Source of the DNA: an uncultured Clostridia bacterium
GTDB lineage: Bacteria; Bacillota_A; Clostridia; TANB77; CAG-508
Direction: 5' to 3'
Assembly (NCBI GenBank): GCA_947624725.1
Contig: CANQLP010000035.1
Span: 1-11,879 of the forward strand
DNA length: 11,879 bases
Below are positions 1-7,174 of this stretch, piece by piece (position 1 is the first letter of the stretch; every line of letters begins with the position of its first letter). Position numbers and translations under genes: made by a program. The notes under the pieces are model-generated. The model saw only the letters and a list, made by a program, of their open reading frames with translations, was not told the DNA's origin and searched no databases.

Positions 1-2
1 TT

Positions 3-122
3 ATAGGAATAATTTATATATACAAAAAAGAGAGCTCTAAAACGGCAATGTTTTACGGCATTTATTCAATAATAATATTTATTCTTTGGCTATTTGCTGT
101 GACAACAATTGTACAATATTAA
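3..122 (+). CDS. C-terminal part of a small membrane protein (5' end outside window)
   Basis: The frame is open from the left edge to a TAA at 120-122, giving about 39 residues. The last 20 or so are strongly hydrophobic (FYGIYSIIIFILWLFAV) and would form one transmembrane helix. A short charged stretch, KKESSK, precedes it. The gene is followed after 17 bases by a ribosome binding site and another small ORF in the same direction, so the two probably share a transcript. I do not recognise the family. The start lies outside the window, or less likely at the internal ATG near 48. Confidence 0.5.
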   Translation: MGIIYIYKKESSKTAMFYGIYSIIIFILWLFAVTTIVQY

Positions 123-139
123 TTAAAAGGAGTGATAGA

Positions 140-307
140 ATGGAAAGATTTCATATTATTGGAAAGGCAGAAATAAATGAGATCGAAATAGAAAAACAAG
201 TAAATGAAATACTCAATATATTAAAAACCAAAAAACAAACTTATGCTGTAAATAAGTTTGTTTTGGAAAAAACTATTGAAGAATTGGATGAAACAATTAT
301 AGATTAA
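140..307 (+). CDS. small hypothetical protein, 55 aa
   Basis: The start is the ATG at 140, placed by AAAGGAG about 8 bases upstream; a longer frame open from 86 has no ribosome binding site. The product begins MERFHIIGKAEINEIEIEKQ, is soluble, rich in Glu, Ile and Lys, and probably mostly helical in its second half. It is the last rightward gene before a convergent minus-strand gene, and the two stop codons overlap (304-307). No family recognised. It could be a small control or accessory protein of the element. Confidence 0.6.
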   Translation: MERFHIIGKAEINEIEIEKQVNEILNILKTKKQTYAVNKFVLEKTIEELDETIID

Positions 308-834
308 ATATTTTGCAAAGTCATTTCTTGAAGTATTTCAGATAATTCTTTGAAGTCTTTACTACTAGATATATGGGTTTTTATGTAAGCAATATCTTTA
401 TAAATATTGAATGCAACATTACAGTTTTCAGAGTAAGTTTTATTTAAATATTTATAAGTAATTTTAAAATTAAAAGATTTATCTAAATTTTCTTTGTCTG
501 TATTAGGTAGAGGATAAAGAAACGATTGATTTGGTGCAATATAAACATTCTTCAAATTAGCAAATGGAATTTTCGAAAAATAACTGCTGATTTTTGTATC
601 ACATTCTATATTTAAGATTGTAGCCCCGCTGATACCAAAATTTTTTAGCACTAAATATGTATTAGTAGAAGTAAAGTTGATTACCTTTGAAAAAATAGAA
701 ATAGAAGGTTTATTACTTTCAAAAATAATTTTATGATTTTGCAACAATGTAATTATAGAAATAATAATTGCAACAATAGAGAGTATAGAAGTACATATAA
801 TTGAAATTATTTGAATAATGTCAGAGATAGACAT
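304..834 (-). CDS. membrane-anchored hypothetical protein (probable accessory cargo gene)
   Basis: This is the only convincing minus-strand gene. The ATG at 834 follows AGGTGG (848-843 on the minus strand) at eight bases; an upstream GTG in frame is too close to that site. The 176-residue product has one long N-terminal hydrophobic segment (about residues 5-31, with SIICTSILSIVAIIISII), then a polar domain rich in Ser, Asn, Lys and beta-type sequence. That suggests a membrane anchor with a domain on one face of the membrane. It has its own promoter and converges on the preceding gene, the arrangement of a phage moron or lysogenic-conversion gene. I do not recognise a domain, so superinfection exclusion or defence is only a guess. 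Confidence 0.75.
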   Translation of the reverse strand: MSISDIIQIISIICTSILSIVAIIISIITLLQNHKIIFESNKPSISIFSKVINFTSTNTYLVLKNFGISGATILNIECDTKISSYFSKIPFANLKNVYIAPNQSFLYPLPNTDKENLDKSFNFKITYKYLNKTYSENCNVAFNIYKDIAYIKTHISSSKDFKELSEILQEMTLQNI

Positions 835-857
835 AAATATCACCACCTTTCAGAAGC

Positions 858-886
858 ATTATAGCATAGGTGGAAAAAAGAAACAA
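858..886 (-). promoter_or_regulatory. predicted extended -10 promoter of the minus-strand membrane protein gene
   Basis: On the minus strand TTGTTT (886-881) is followed after 17 bases by TATAAT (863-858), with TG one base before the -10 box (TGCTATAAT). It lies about 24 bases upstream of the start at 834. The -10 match is perfect and the -35 only partial, which is normal for extended -10 promoters. The region from here to 1034 contains no well-supported gene. The rightward early promoter should lie there, but I cannot pick a convincing one. Confidence 0.55.
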
Positions 887-1034
887 ACAGAACAATGAGA
901 AAAATATGAAAATAGAATGCACAGTTGAAAAATTAAGAAAAACACTAAAAGAAGAACAAGCTGAGTTATTTTAAAAAACAAATATATGAAACAAGTACAA
1001 ACTATATGAATAAAAATTAGGAGAGGTGGTGTAA

Positions 1035-1178
1035 TTGATTAACTATGAAAAATCAAAAGTAGATATGAAAGGAATAACATCAGAACATATAAGGATGATA
1101 TTACAAACAATAGCAGATATTAAAGCAAAACATATATCACCAAATATACAAGTAGAAGTAAAAGTAAAAGAAAAATAA
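1035..1178 (+). CDS. small hypothetical phage protein, 47 aa (TTG start)
   Basis: The start is TTG at 1035, chosen because AGGTGGTG lies four or five bases upstream and no ATG fits as well; an internal ATG at 1065 lacks a site. The product begins MINYEKSKVDMKGITSEHIR and ends in alternating Val/Lys/Glu (VEVKVKEK). It is small, charged and soluble, with no recognised domain. It opens the rightward gene series and is followed 18 bases later by the next small ORF with its own GAGGTG site, so the two are probably co-transcribed. Confidence 0.55.
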   Translation: MINYEKSKVDMKGITSEHIRMILQTIADIKAKHISPNIQVEVKVKEK

Positions 1179-1196
1179 AAAAGAGAGGTGAAACAA

Positions 1197-1328
1197 ATGA
1201 AAAGAAAACTAGATAAAAACAAAATATATTCATTTATAGGACAAGCAGTAGTTTATGCATCGATTTGGGCATTATCAGTAATAGGAATATTTTATGCAGT
1301 AACAAATTGTATAACAGTATATAGATAG
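1197..1328 (+). CDS. small single-pass membrane protein, 43 aa
   Basis: The ATG at 1197 follows GAGAGGTG at about seven bases. The N-terminus is basic (MKRKLDKNK) and is followed by a hydrophobic segment (about residues 13-38, with VVYASIWALSVIGIFYAV), so an inner-membrane helix with the basic end inside is likely. The gene sits between two other small ORFs with the same spacing and similar ribosome binding sites. Families of such peptides are common in early phage regions but I cannot name this one. Confidence 0.55.
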   Translation: MKRKLDKNKIYSFIGQAVVYASIWALSVIGIFYAVTNCITVYR

Positions 1329-1343
1329 AAAGGAGGAATAAAT

Positions 1344-1529
1344 ATGGCACATATGAGTGCAGCAGCTAAAATATTAAACAAAGAACCAAAAATCAATAGC
1401 AAGTCACATAAAGAAAAGGAAGCAAAAAGAGAATTATTAATGAGTAGAAAAATAGTTTGTGAAAAATGTGGCAAAAGTAAAACATTATATAAGAATCAAG
1501 GACATTATTATTGTAAAGATTGTAAATAA
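1344..1529 (+). CDS. small zinc-ribbon protein, 61 aa
   Basis: The ATG at 1344 follows AAAGGAGG at seven bases. The N-terminal half is basic (KINSKSHKEKEAKRE). The C-terminus carries two CxxC pairs, CEKC and CKDC, separated by about 14 residues, the pattern of a four-cysteine zinc ribbon. Small zinc-ribbon proteins in early phage operons often bind nucleic acid or host proteins, but no specific role can be read here. The next gene follows nine bases after the stop codon, close enough for translational coupling. Confidence 0.65.
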   Translation: MAHMSAAAKILNKEPKINSKSHKEKEAKRELLMSRKIVCEKCGKSKTLYKNQGHYYCKDCK

Positions 1530-1546
1530 AAAGGAGAGTGAAAGAA

Positions 1547-1804
1547 ATGTTTAAAAGATTACTAATTAAAACATTAAAAAAGACTATTAACAATTTAGAA
1601 GATGACTTAGATTTAGCAAAATCTAAAATACAAAATAGAGATGAATTAATAGCACAAAATCAAAAAGAAATTGAAACACTATTAGATAATTCTAAAGAAT
1701 TAAGAGCAAAAATAGTAGATTTAGAAAATAACATTGAATTATTGACTTATAACGTACCAGAGTTAAATAAAGAGTTAGTTTCAGAACACCAATCACAAAA
1801 CTAA
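1547..1804 (+). CDS. coiled-coil hypothetical protein, 85 aa
   Basis: I chose the ATG at 1547, which lies about nine bases after AAGGAG; an in-frame GTG at 1538 is only two bases from that site. After a basic N-terminus (MFKRLLIKTLKKT) the rest is highly charged with regular Leu/Ile spacing (LEDDLDLAKSKIQ, LRAKIVDLENNIELL), which predicts a long coiled coil and hence oligomerisation. No enzymatic motif is present. The stop codon lies inside a perfect 10-bp inverted repeat, described separately. Confidence 0.65.
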   Translation: MFKRLLIKTLKKTINNLEDDLDLAKSKIQNRDELIAQNQKEIETLLDNSKELRAKIVDLENNIELLTYNVPELNKELVSEHQSQN

Positions 1805-1807
1805 CTC
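1772..1807. other. perfect 10-bp inverted repeat at the end of the coiled-coil gene
   Basis: GAGTTAGTTT (1772-1781) and AAACTAACTC (1798-1807) are exact reverse complements around a 16-base loop, and the stop codon lies in the right arm. No run of T follows, so it is not a standard intrinsic terminator. It could be an operator, a transcript-stabilising hairpin or an attenuator. The AT-rich gap to 1881 has no other clear signal. Confidence 0.5.
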
Positions 1808-1881
1808 AAAATAAGAACATATATAAATTCATATTTATTTTATATTAACACAAAAAAATAAAATTGTCAAAGGAGAATTTT

Positions 1882-2091
1882 ATGGAAAATATATATCAAT
1901 ACAGAGAAATAAACACAAATGAAATAATAGAAGATTTTATGGCTGAAGATTATGCATTAAAAAAATTAGGATTAAAAATAGAACCACAAGGAAAAAATGG
2001 AGAACTAACAGTAGAACAATTAGAATTTAAAGATTTGATTATAGATTGGTTCTTTAGTGGAAATTGGATTAAAGAAGAAGTAAAAGATTAG
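1882..2091 (+). CDS. small acidic hypothetical protein, 69 aa
   Basis: The ATG at 1882 follows AAAGGAG by six bases; a TTG in frame at 1864 lies ahead of that site and is rejected. The product is acidic, beginning MENIYQYREINTNEIIEDFM and ending with two Trp (DWFFSGNWIKEEV). It is probably helical and soluble. Its stop codon overlaps the ribosome binding site of the next gene, the annealing protein (TAGGAGG), so it is translated just ahead of the recombination module. I do not recognise the family. Confidence 0.65.
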   Translation: MENIYQYREINTNEIIEDFMAEDYALKKLGLKIEPQGKNGELTVEQLEFKDLIIDWFFSGNWIKEEVKD

Positions 2092-2102
2092 GAGGAAAAA
2101 CA

Positions 2103-2730
2103 ATGTTAAAAAGTTATTCAGAGTTAAGAAAATTAGATGTTAGCAAATGGGTAGAAAAGAGAGATGGAGCAGATTATTTAAATTGGGCAAAGGTAGTTGA
2201 TTTATTACATGAAAATGGAGCAGAAAAAGTATATTTTGAACCGGTTGTAGAAGAAAGAACAGGAAGCAGTTTATATATGACAGAAAAGGAATTTAAGGAT
2301 GTTAAAGGAAATACAAATCAAGTATATGAAACGGCTGTAAAAGTTGTTATAGATGATATAGAATTTATACAAAGAGGACCCGTAACAAATGGAAGTAATC
2401 CAGTAAAAGACAATTCAATGTCACAACAAAGATTATGGAATTGCCAAACAAGATTATTTGTAAAGGGTGTGGCAATTAGAACTGGATTAGGATTTGATTT
2501 ATGGCTTAAAGAAGAATTTAAAAATGAAAAAGATAATTGGGAAGATGATTTGTCAAAACACGATATATTTAAAATTAAAGAAAGATGTCAAGAAATTTAT
2601 ACACAAAAATTAAAAGAAGGATTAACAGTAAAAGAAATTGCAGAAAGACTACACAAAACAGAAGATGAAGTAAAAGCAATATTTACATATTTTGATACTT
2701 TAAGTAATTTTGAAAAGGATTTATTTAATA

Positions 2731-2750
<20 letters not shown>
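2103..2750 (+). CDS. Sak/DUF1071-family single-strand annealing protein
   Basis: The 215-residue product matches the DUF1071 (Sak-type) phage family. The N-terminus reads as the family's usual opening (LDVSKWVEKRDGADYLNWAK), where YLxWA is the typical first motif. The core ends with the characteristic LFVKGVAIRTGLGFDLW segment, corresponding to the family's C-VKxxAxxGLGLYLY motif. Family members bind single-stranded DNA and anneal homologous strands. The C-terminal part (about 145-215) is a charged helical tail with an HTH-like stretch (LTVKEIAERLHKTEDEVKA). The gene precedes and overlaps a YqaJ exonuclease, giving the usual exonuclease plus annealase pair for phage recombination. The ribosome binding site is a perfect AGGAGG. 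Assignment is by motif recognition; family limits are approximate. Confidence 0.8.
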
Positions 2751-4046
<1,296 letters not shown>

Positions 4047-4055
4047 GAGGGAAAA

Positions 4056-4715
4056 ATGGCAAGAGATAGTTTTATATTTTACAGAAGTTTTTATGAAGCT
4101 ATAAACGAGTTATCAAAAGAAAATCAAGCAGATACATATGATGCAATAATGCAATATGCTTTAAATCAAAAAGAAGTAGAACTTGCAGGAATATCAAAAG
4201 CGATATTTTCTCTTGTTAAACCTCAATTAGATGCTAATTATAAAAGATATGAAAATGGAAAGCAAAAGAAAAGCAAAACGGAAGCAAAACAAAAGCAAAC
4301 GATAAGCAAAATAAGAACTAATGTAAATGTAAATGATAATGTAAATGTTAATGTTAATGACAATGATAATAATAGTGCAAGCGACAGTTGTATTGACGGT
4401 TTGCAAAAAATCATTGATTTTTACAATGAAAACATAGGGGCTATTACACCCTATGGTTTAGAAATACTTACAAGTTATGCAAAAGAAATGCCAGTTGATT
4501 TAATAATTTATGCTATGCAAATAAGTGTAGAAGCTAACAAAACAACTATACAGTACATAAAAGCTATATTAAACAATTGGCAAAAAGCAAATATAAAAAC
4601 TTTAATTGATGCACAAAAAGAAAGTAAAAAAATAAAAAAGAAAATTAACTATACTGAACGAGAATATACGGCTGATGAATTAGAAGAATTGTATGCAAAT
4701 ATTAATAAACACTAA
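4056..4715 (+). CDS. DnaD-like phage replication protein (DUF6291-like N-terminus)
   Basis: The ATG at 4056 follows TAGGAGGG. The N-terminal part (about 1-70, MARDSFIFYRSFYEAINELS) resembles the DUF6291 domain of phage replication proteins. A basic stretch (KQKKSKTEAKQKQ) and an Asn/Asp/Val linker follow (about 88-108). The C-terminal part (about 113-185) looks like the DnaD/DnaB_2 domain (LQKIIDFYNENIGAITPYGL, then YIKAILNNWQKANIKT). Such proteins melt or bind DNA and help load the replicative helicase, which is usually host-supplied. The tail is basic and helical. The position between the recombination module and RusA is typical for this role. Domain boundaries are approximate. Confidence 0.75.
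   Translation: MARDSFIFYRSFYEAINELSKENQADTYDAIMQYALNQKEVELAGISKAIFSLVKPQLDANYKRYENGKQKKSKTEAKQKQTISKIRTNVNVNDNVNVNVNDNDNNSASDSCIDGLQKIIDFYNENIGAITPYGLEILTSYAKEMPVDLIIYAMQISVEANKTTIQYIKAILNNWQKANIKTLIDAQKESKKIKKKINYTEREYTADELEELYANINKH
4318..4372 (+). repeat. low-complexity TAATG(T/A)A-type tract coding for an Asn/Val/Asp linker
   Basis: Short AATGTA/AATGAT/AATGTT units repeat in tandem and encode alternating Asn-Val and Asn-Asp pairs (NVNVNDNVNVNVNDNDNN) between the two domains of the replication protein. The tract probably arose by slippage and forms a flexible linker. Confidence 0.7.
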
Positions 4716-4743
4716 ATAATATAAGATTGGAGAGTGATAACTA

Positions 4744-5046
4744 ATGAAAACTAGAGAATTGTATAAATTAGAAGATATAGTAAAAGAAATGCTAGAAAAA
4801 GATTATAGAGCGAGAGAGGATGATGCATATTTAATATTCTTAGTGGTTCAAAAAATGCACCCAGATATGGCAGGAACAACATTTGCAAATGTAATGTTTA
4901 ATGCTAAGAAAAACAAAATAAATTTTGAAAGTATAAGAAGATGTAGGCAGAAAGTACAAGCAACACATCCTGAGTTAAAAAATAAAGAAATTGCAGAAGC
5001 TAGATTTGAAGAGCAAACAGAATATGAAAAATATGCACTTAATTAA
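4744..5046 (+). CDS. conserved phage protein of unknown function, 100 aa
   Basis: The ATG at 4744 has a weak GGAGAG site about nine bases upstream. The product is charged and helical, with YKLEDIVKEMLEKDYRARED near the N-terminus and a basic NFESIRRCRQKVQATHPEL segment near the C-terminus, suggestive of nucleic-acid contact. I recognise the general type from Firmicute prophages, where it sits near replication and RusA genes, but know no assigned function. The next ribosome binding site (AAGGAG) lies just after its stop codon. Confidence 0.7.
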   Translation: MKTRELYKLEDIVKEMLEKDYRAREDDAYLIFLVVQKMHPDMAGTTFANVMFNAKKNKINFESIRRCRQKVQATHPELKNKEIAEARFEEQTEYEKYALN

Positions 5047-5056
5047 GGAGTAAGTC

Positions 5057-5241
5057 ATGAAATATAATTATTCAGAATTAACACGGAATTTGCCAAAAAG
5101 CAATAAAAAACAATCTTTGTAATGGGTGTTCTAAATTAGAACTTGAACGGATTTTATGGACAAGAAAAATGTAACTTAGTAGAAGAACCAATACAAAGAA
5201 TAAAAAATATTTTAGGAATACAGGAGAAGTCAAAATTATGA
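5057..5241 (+). CDS. Cys-containing small phage protein, interrupted by two +1 frameshifts at CGG 5084 and CGG 5148
   Basis: The ATG at 5057 follows AAGGAG by about nine bases. Read conventionally it gives only 21 residues. Skipping the C of CGG at 5084 gives MKYNYSELT-GICQKAI, then LCNGCSKLELE. Skipping the C of a second CGG at 5148 gives GFYGQEKCNLVEEPIQRIKN, ending IQEKSKL at a TGA (5239-5241) that overlaps the RusA ATG as ATGA. The repaired protein has 60 residues, with four Cys in a C-x(10)-CxxC-x(15)-C arrangement that may bind metal. It resembles a small protein commonly seen before RusA in Firmicute phages. No frame without both shifts yields a protein filling this gap. Function unknown. 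Confidence 0.75.
5084..5087 (+). other. +1 frameshift site CGG-A, first of two in the Cys-containing small gene
   Basis: The context is TTA ACA C GGA ATT TGC. Skipping C reads Gly-Ile-Cys and opens the frame; the zero frame stops at 5120-5122. Confidence 0.7.
5148..5151 (+). other. +1 frameshift site CGG-A, second of two in the Cys-containing small gene
   Basis: The context is CTT GAA C GGA TTT TAT GGA. After the first shift, CGG is in frame here. Skipping its C gives Gly-Phe-Tyr-Gly and a frame running to the RusA junction; without it the frame stops at the TAA shortly after 5170. Confidence 0.7.
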
Positions 5242-5594
5242 ATAGAATAGAAATACCATTCAAATTGCCAAGTTTAAATCAATACATAAATGAATGCCGT
5301 AAAAACAGATTTGCTGGAGCAAATATGAAAAAGAGTATAGAAAAAGATATATGTTGGTATATAAATCAATTACCTAAATATGACAAACCAATTAGAATAC
5401 ATTTTCATTGGGTAGAGGAGAATAAAAAAAGAGACTTGGACAACATATGTTTTGCTAAAAAATTCATATTAGATAGTATGGTAAAAGTTGGAGTATTAAA
5501 AAATGATAATAGAAATTACATAAAAGGCTTTACAGATACATTTGAATATTCTAACAAAAGCAAAGTAATTTTAGAGATAGAGGAGGAAAAATAA
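5238..5594 (+). CDS. rusA: RusA-family Holliday junction resolvase
   Basis: The 118-residue product shows the RusA pattern: an N-terminal strand IPFKLPSLNQYINECRKNRF, the central KKRDLDNICFAKKFILDSMV with catalytic-type acids D66 and D68, and VLKNDN with D90, then a C-terminal strand. The enzyme resolves four-way junctions formed during phage recombination or replication. The length is that of RusA proteins. The ATG at 5238 overlaps the previous stop codon as ATGA, so translation is probably coupled to the doubly shifted small gene before it. The Arg codon at 5298-5300 is CGT, read normally. Confidence 0.9.
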   Translation: MNRIEIPFKLPSLNQYINECRKNRFAGANMKKSIEKDICWYINQLPKYDKPIRIHFHWVEENKKRDLDNICFAKKFILDSMVKVGVLKNDNRNYIKGFTDTFEYSNKSKVILEIEEEK

Positions 5595-5596
5595 AT

Positions 5597-6511
5597 ATGA
5601 AAATAGATTATGAAAAATTAACAGAAATTACAGTAAAAAGTCAAAAAGAGCTAGATGATATACCTTTAGATTTTAAAGGAAGAATATATATAGAATTTGG
5701 TACATTTTTTGATAAAGCTGTAGTAAGAAATAAATATTATTATTCAGTAGTAGCAAGGGAAAACAGTTCAGTAGAAGCATGGGAAAACAGTTCAGTAGAA
5801 GCATGGGAAAACAGTTCAGTAGTAGCATATGGAAACAGTTCAGTAGAAGCATGGGAAAACAGTTCAGTAGTAGCATATGGAAACAGTTCAGTAGAAGCAT
5901 ATGGAAACAGTTCAGTAGAAGCATATGGAAACAGTTCAGTAGAAGCATGGGAAAACAGTTCAGTAGTAGCAAGGGAAAACAGTTCAGTAGTAGCATGGGA
6001 AAACAGTTCAGTAGAAGCGGGAGGAAATAGTCAAATAGTCAACAGACAATATGCTGGGAAAATCAATATATCAGGAAATGCAAGAATAGTTTATTTTCCA
6101 GAAAACATTAATGATTTTATAGGCTTTTACGGAATTAAACATACTAAAACTAAAGCAAGATTTTACAAGGCAGTAAGGAAAGAAAAAGATGGTACATATA
6201 GATCAGATTTTGATGTGGATTTTAAATATAAAGTAGGAGAATATAAAACAGAAAAATGCGATTCTAATACAGAACATACATGTAGTTTTGGAATAAACAT
6301 ATCTCACTTAAACTGGGCACTAAACTTTGGAAAAAATTGGGAAGATTTAGCAATATTAGAAGTTGAAACCAAAATATCTGATATTGTAATGCCTATAGAT
6401 ACTGATGGTAAAGTAAGAACTTCAAAAGTCAAAGTTATAAGAGAAGTACCGTTAGAAGAGTGCGGAATATTTGGAAAAATAATTGCAAAAAGGAGACAAG
6501 CTAATGGTTAA
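5597..6511 (+). CDS. octapeptide-repeat protein with DUF7666-like C-terminal domain, 304 aa
   Basis: The ATG at 5597 follows AGGAGG by about nine bases. Residues 1-48 include the family-like GTFFDKAVVRNKYYYSVVA. Residues 49-144 are twelve tandem octapeptides of the type SSVEAWEN, consistent with a stacked beta-solenoid. Residues about 180-304 form a globular domain (FYKAVRKEKDGTY, CSFGINISHLNWALNFG, VRTSKVKVIREVP) resembling DUF7666, which is found after such repeats in phage and prophage proteins. The function is unknown; the solenoid may be a binding or length-setting surface. The stop codon overlaps the start of the macro-domain gene. The DUF assignment is from memory of the family pattern. 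Confidence 0.75.
   Translation: MKIDYEKLTEITVKSQKELDDIPLDFKGRIYIEFGTFFDKAVVRNKYYYSVVARENSSVEAWENSSVEAWENSSVVAYGNSSVEAWENSSVVAYGNSSVEAYGNSSVEAYGNSSVEAWENSSVVARENSSVVAWENSSVEAGGNSQIVNRQYAGKINISGNARIVYFPENINDFIGFYGIKHTKTKARFYKAVRKEKDGTYRSDFDVDFKYKVGEYKTEKCDSNTEHTCSFGINISHLNWALNFGKNWEDLAILEVETKISDIVMPIDTDGKVRTSKVKVIREVPLEECGIFGKIIAKRRQANG
5741..6028 (+). repeat. twelve tandem 24-bp repeats (octapeptide coding)
   Basis: The unit is roughly AGTTCAGTAGAAGCATGGGAAAAC. Eight of its codons are near-constant, and variation is concentrated in two places: GTA/GAA in the V/E position and TGG GAA, TAT GGA, AGG GAA or GGA GGA in the W-E position. All repeats remain in frame. Because 24 is a multiple of three and the unit lacks stops, other frames stay open here as well, which explains spurious antisense and overlapping ORFs. 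Confidence 0.95.
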
Positions 6512-6969
6512 TATAAAATCAGGAAATATATTAGACTGCAATGAAGACATTATAATACATCAAGTAAATGTTCAAGGAGTAATGCGGAGGCGGAGTTGCA
6601 AGACAACTCGCTGACCGCTATAAAGGATTAGAAGACTATTATAAAGAATTTTGCAAAAGAAAAAATAACAATTATGAAAAATTAAAAGGGAATGCATGTT
6701 ATTTTTTAGCAGAAGGTGGAAAAGTAATTGCAAACATATTTAGTCAGAAAAGTAATTTCGATACAGATTACCAATCTATGAAAATATGTTTTGAAAAAAT
6801 AAAGAAAGAAGCAAGCTTGTATAAATTAACTATAGCAATGCCATATAGAATAGGATGCGGAATTGCTAATGGAGATTGGAACATAGTTTATAAAATTATA
6901 GAACAAGTATTTAATGATTATAGTGTTACCTTATATAGATTGGAGGAAATACCAAATGAAATTTTATGA
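6504..6969 (+). CDS. macro-domain protein (ADP-ribose binding), interrupted by a +1 frameshift at CGG 6585
   Basis: The ATG at 6504 follows AAAGGAG and overlaps the previous stop. Codons 1-27 give the macro-domain opening, KSGNILDCNEDIIIHQVNVQ then GVM. The next codon is CGG; the zero frame ends at TGA 6612. Skipping C gives GGGVARQLADRY, the ligand-binding glycine loop (GVMGxGxA), then FSQKSNFDTDYQSM and MPYRIGCGIANGDWN, the family's C-terminal G-x-G region, ending at TGA 6967-6969. The total would be 154 residues, as expected for a single macro domain. Macro domains bind or hydrolyse ADP-ribose derivatives; in phages they may remove ADP-ribosylation or consume signalling nucleotides. An exact substrate cannot be read from the sequence. 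Confidence 0.88.
6585..6588 (+). other. +1 frameshift site CGG-A in the macro-domain gene (C skipped, GGA read as Gly)
   Basis: The context is GTA ATG C GGA GGC GGA GTT. The restored glycine is the first residue of the ligand-binding glycine loop, among the most conserved positions in macro domains. Confidence 0.8.
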
Positions 6970-7153
6970 TAAAGAAATATATAAATTTACTCAAAAACTA
7001 AAAATCTATAATTTAGTGCTAATAGTATTTATAATAGGCTTTTTAATAGGTTATTTTTGTAAAAATGAAGAATATGAAGAAAAAATAAATAGACAAGCAA
7101 TAGAAATTATTGACTTAAAAGAACAAATACATAGAGTAAATATGAAAATGTAA
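6956..7153 (+). CDS. small membrane protein with coiled-coil tail, 65 aa
   Basis: The ATG at 6956 is chosen from GGAGGAAA about seven bases upstream; an upstream in-frame ATG at 6914 lies inside the macro-domain gene without a site. The product has a basic N-terminus, one transmembrane helix (about 18-38, LVLIVFIIGFLIGYF) and a charged helical tail (EEKINRQAIEIIDLKEQIHR). It resembles small phage membrane proteins of unknown role. The start overlaps the macro-domain stop region, so the two are likely co-translated. Confidence 0.65.
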   Translation: MKFYDKEIYKFTQKLKIYNLVLIVFIIGFLIGYFCKNEEYEEKINRQAIEIIDLKEQIHRVNMKM

Positions 7154-7174
7154 TATAAAATTTAGGAGGAATAT

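Noticed and set aside
906..974. A 22-codon ORF beginning MKIECTVEKL
   Set aside because: It has no convincing ribosome binding site and is too short to support on sequence alone.
835..1034. A rightward early promoter
   Set aside because: Several TTGAAA-like and TATGAA-like boxes occur in this AT-rich stretch, but none has both a good -10 and a properly spaced -35.
1292..1593. Minus-strand ORFs opposite the small genes
   Set aside because: They are hydrophobic shadow frames without ribosome binding sites, opposite well-supported forward genes.
4318..4372. Replication origin iterons
   Set aside because: The repeats are short, irregular and explained by an Asn/Asp/Val linker; no AT-rich noncoding region or conserved longer iteron accompanies them.
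5741..6028. CRISPR array
   Set aside because: The repeats are contiguous with no unique spacers and are in-frame codons of a protein.
5673..6030. Long antisense and +2-frame ORFs over the repeat region
   Set aside because: They follow from a stop-free 24-bp period; they lack good ribosome binding sites and the forward frame has flanking conserved domains.
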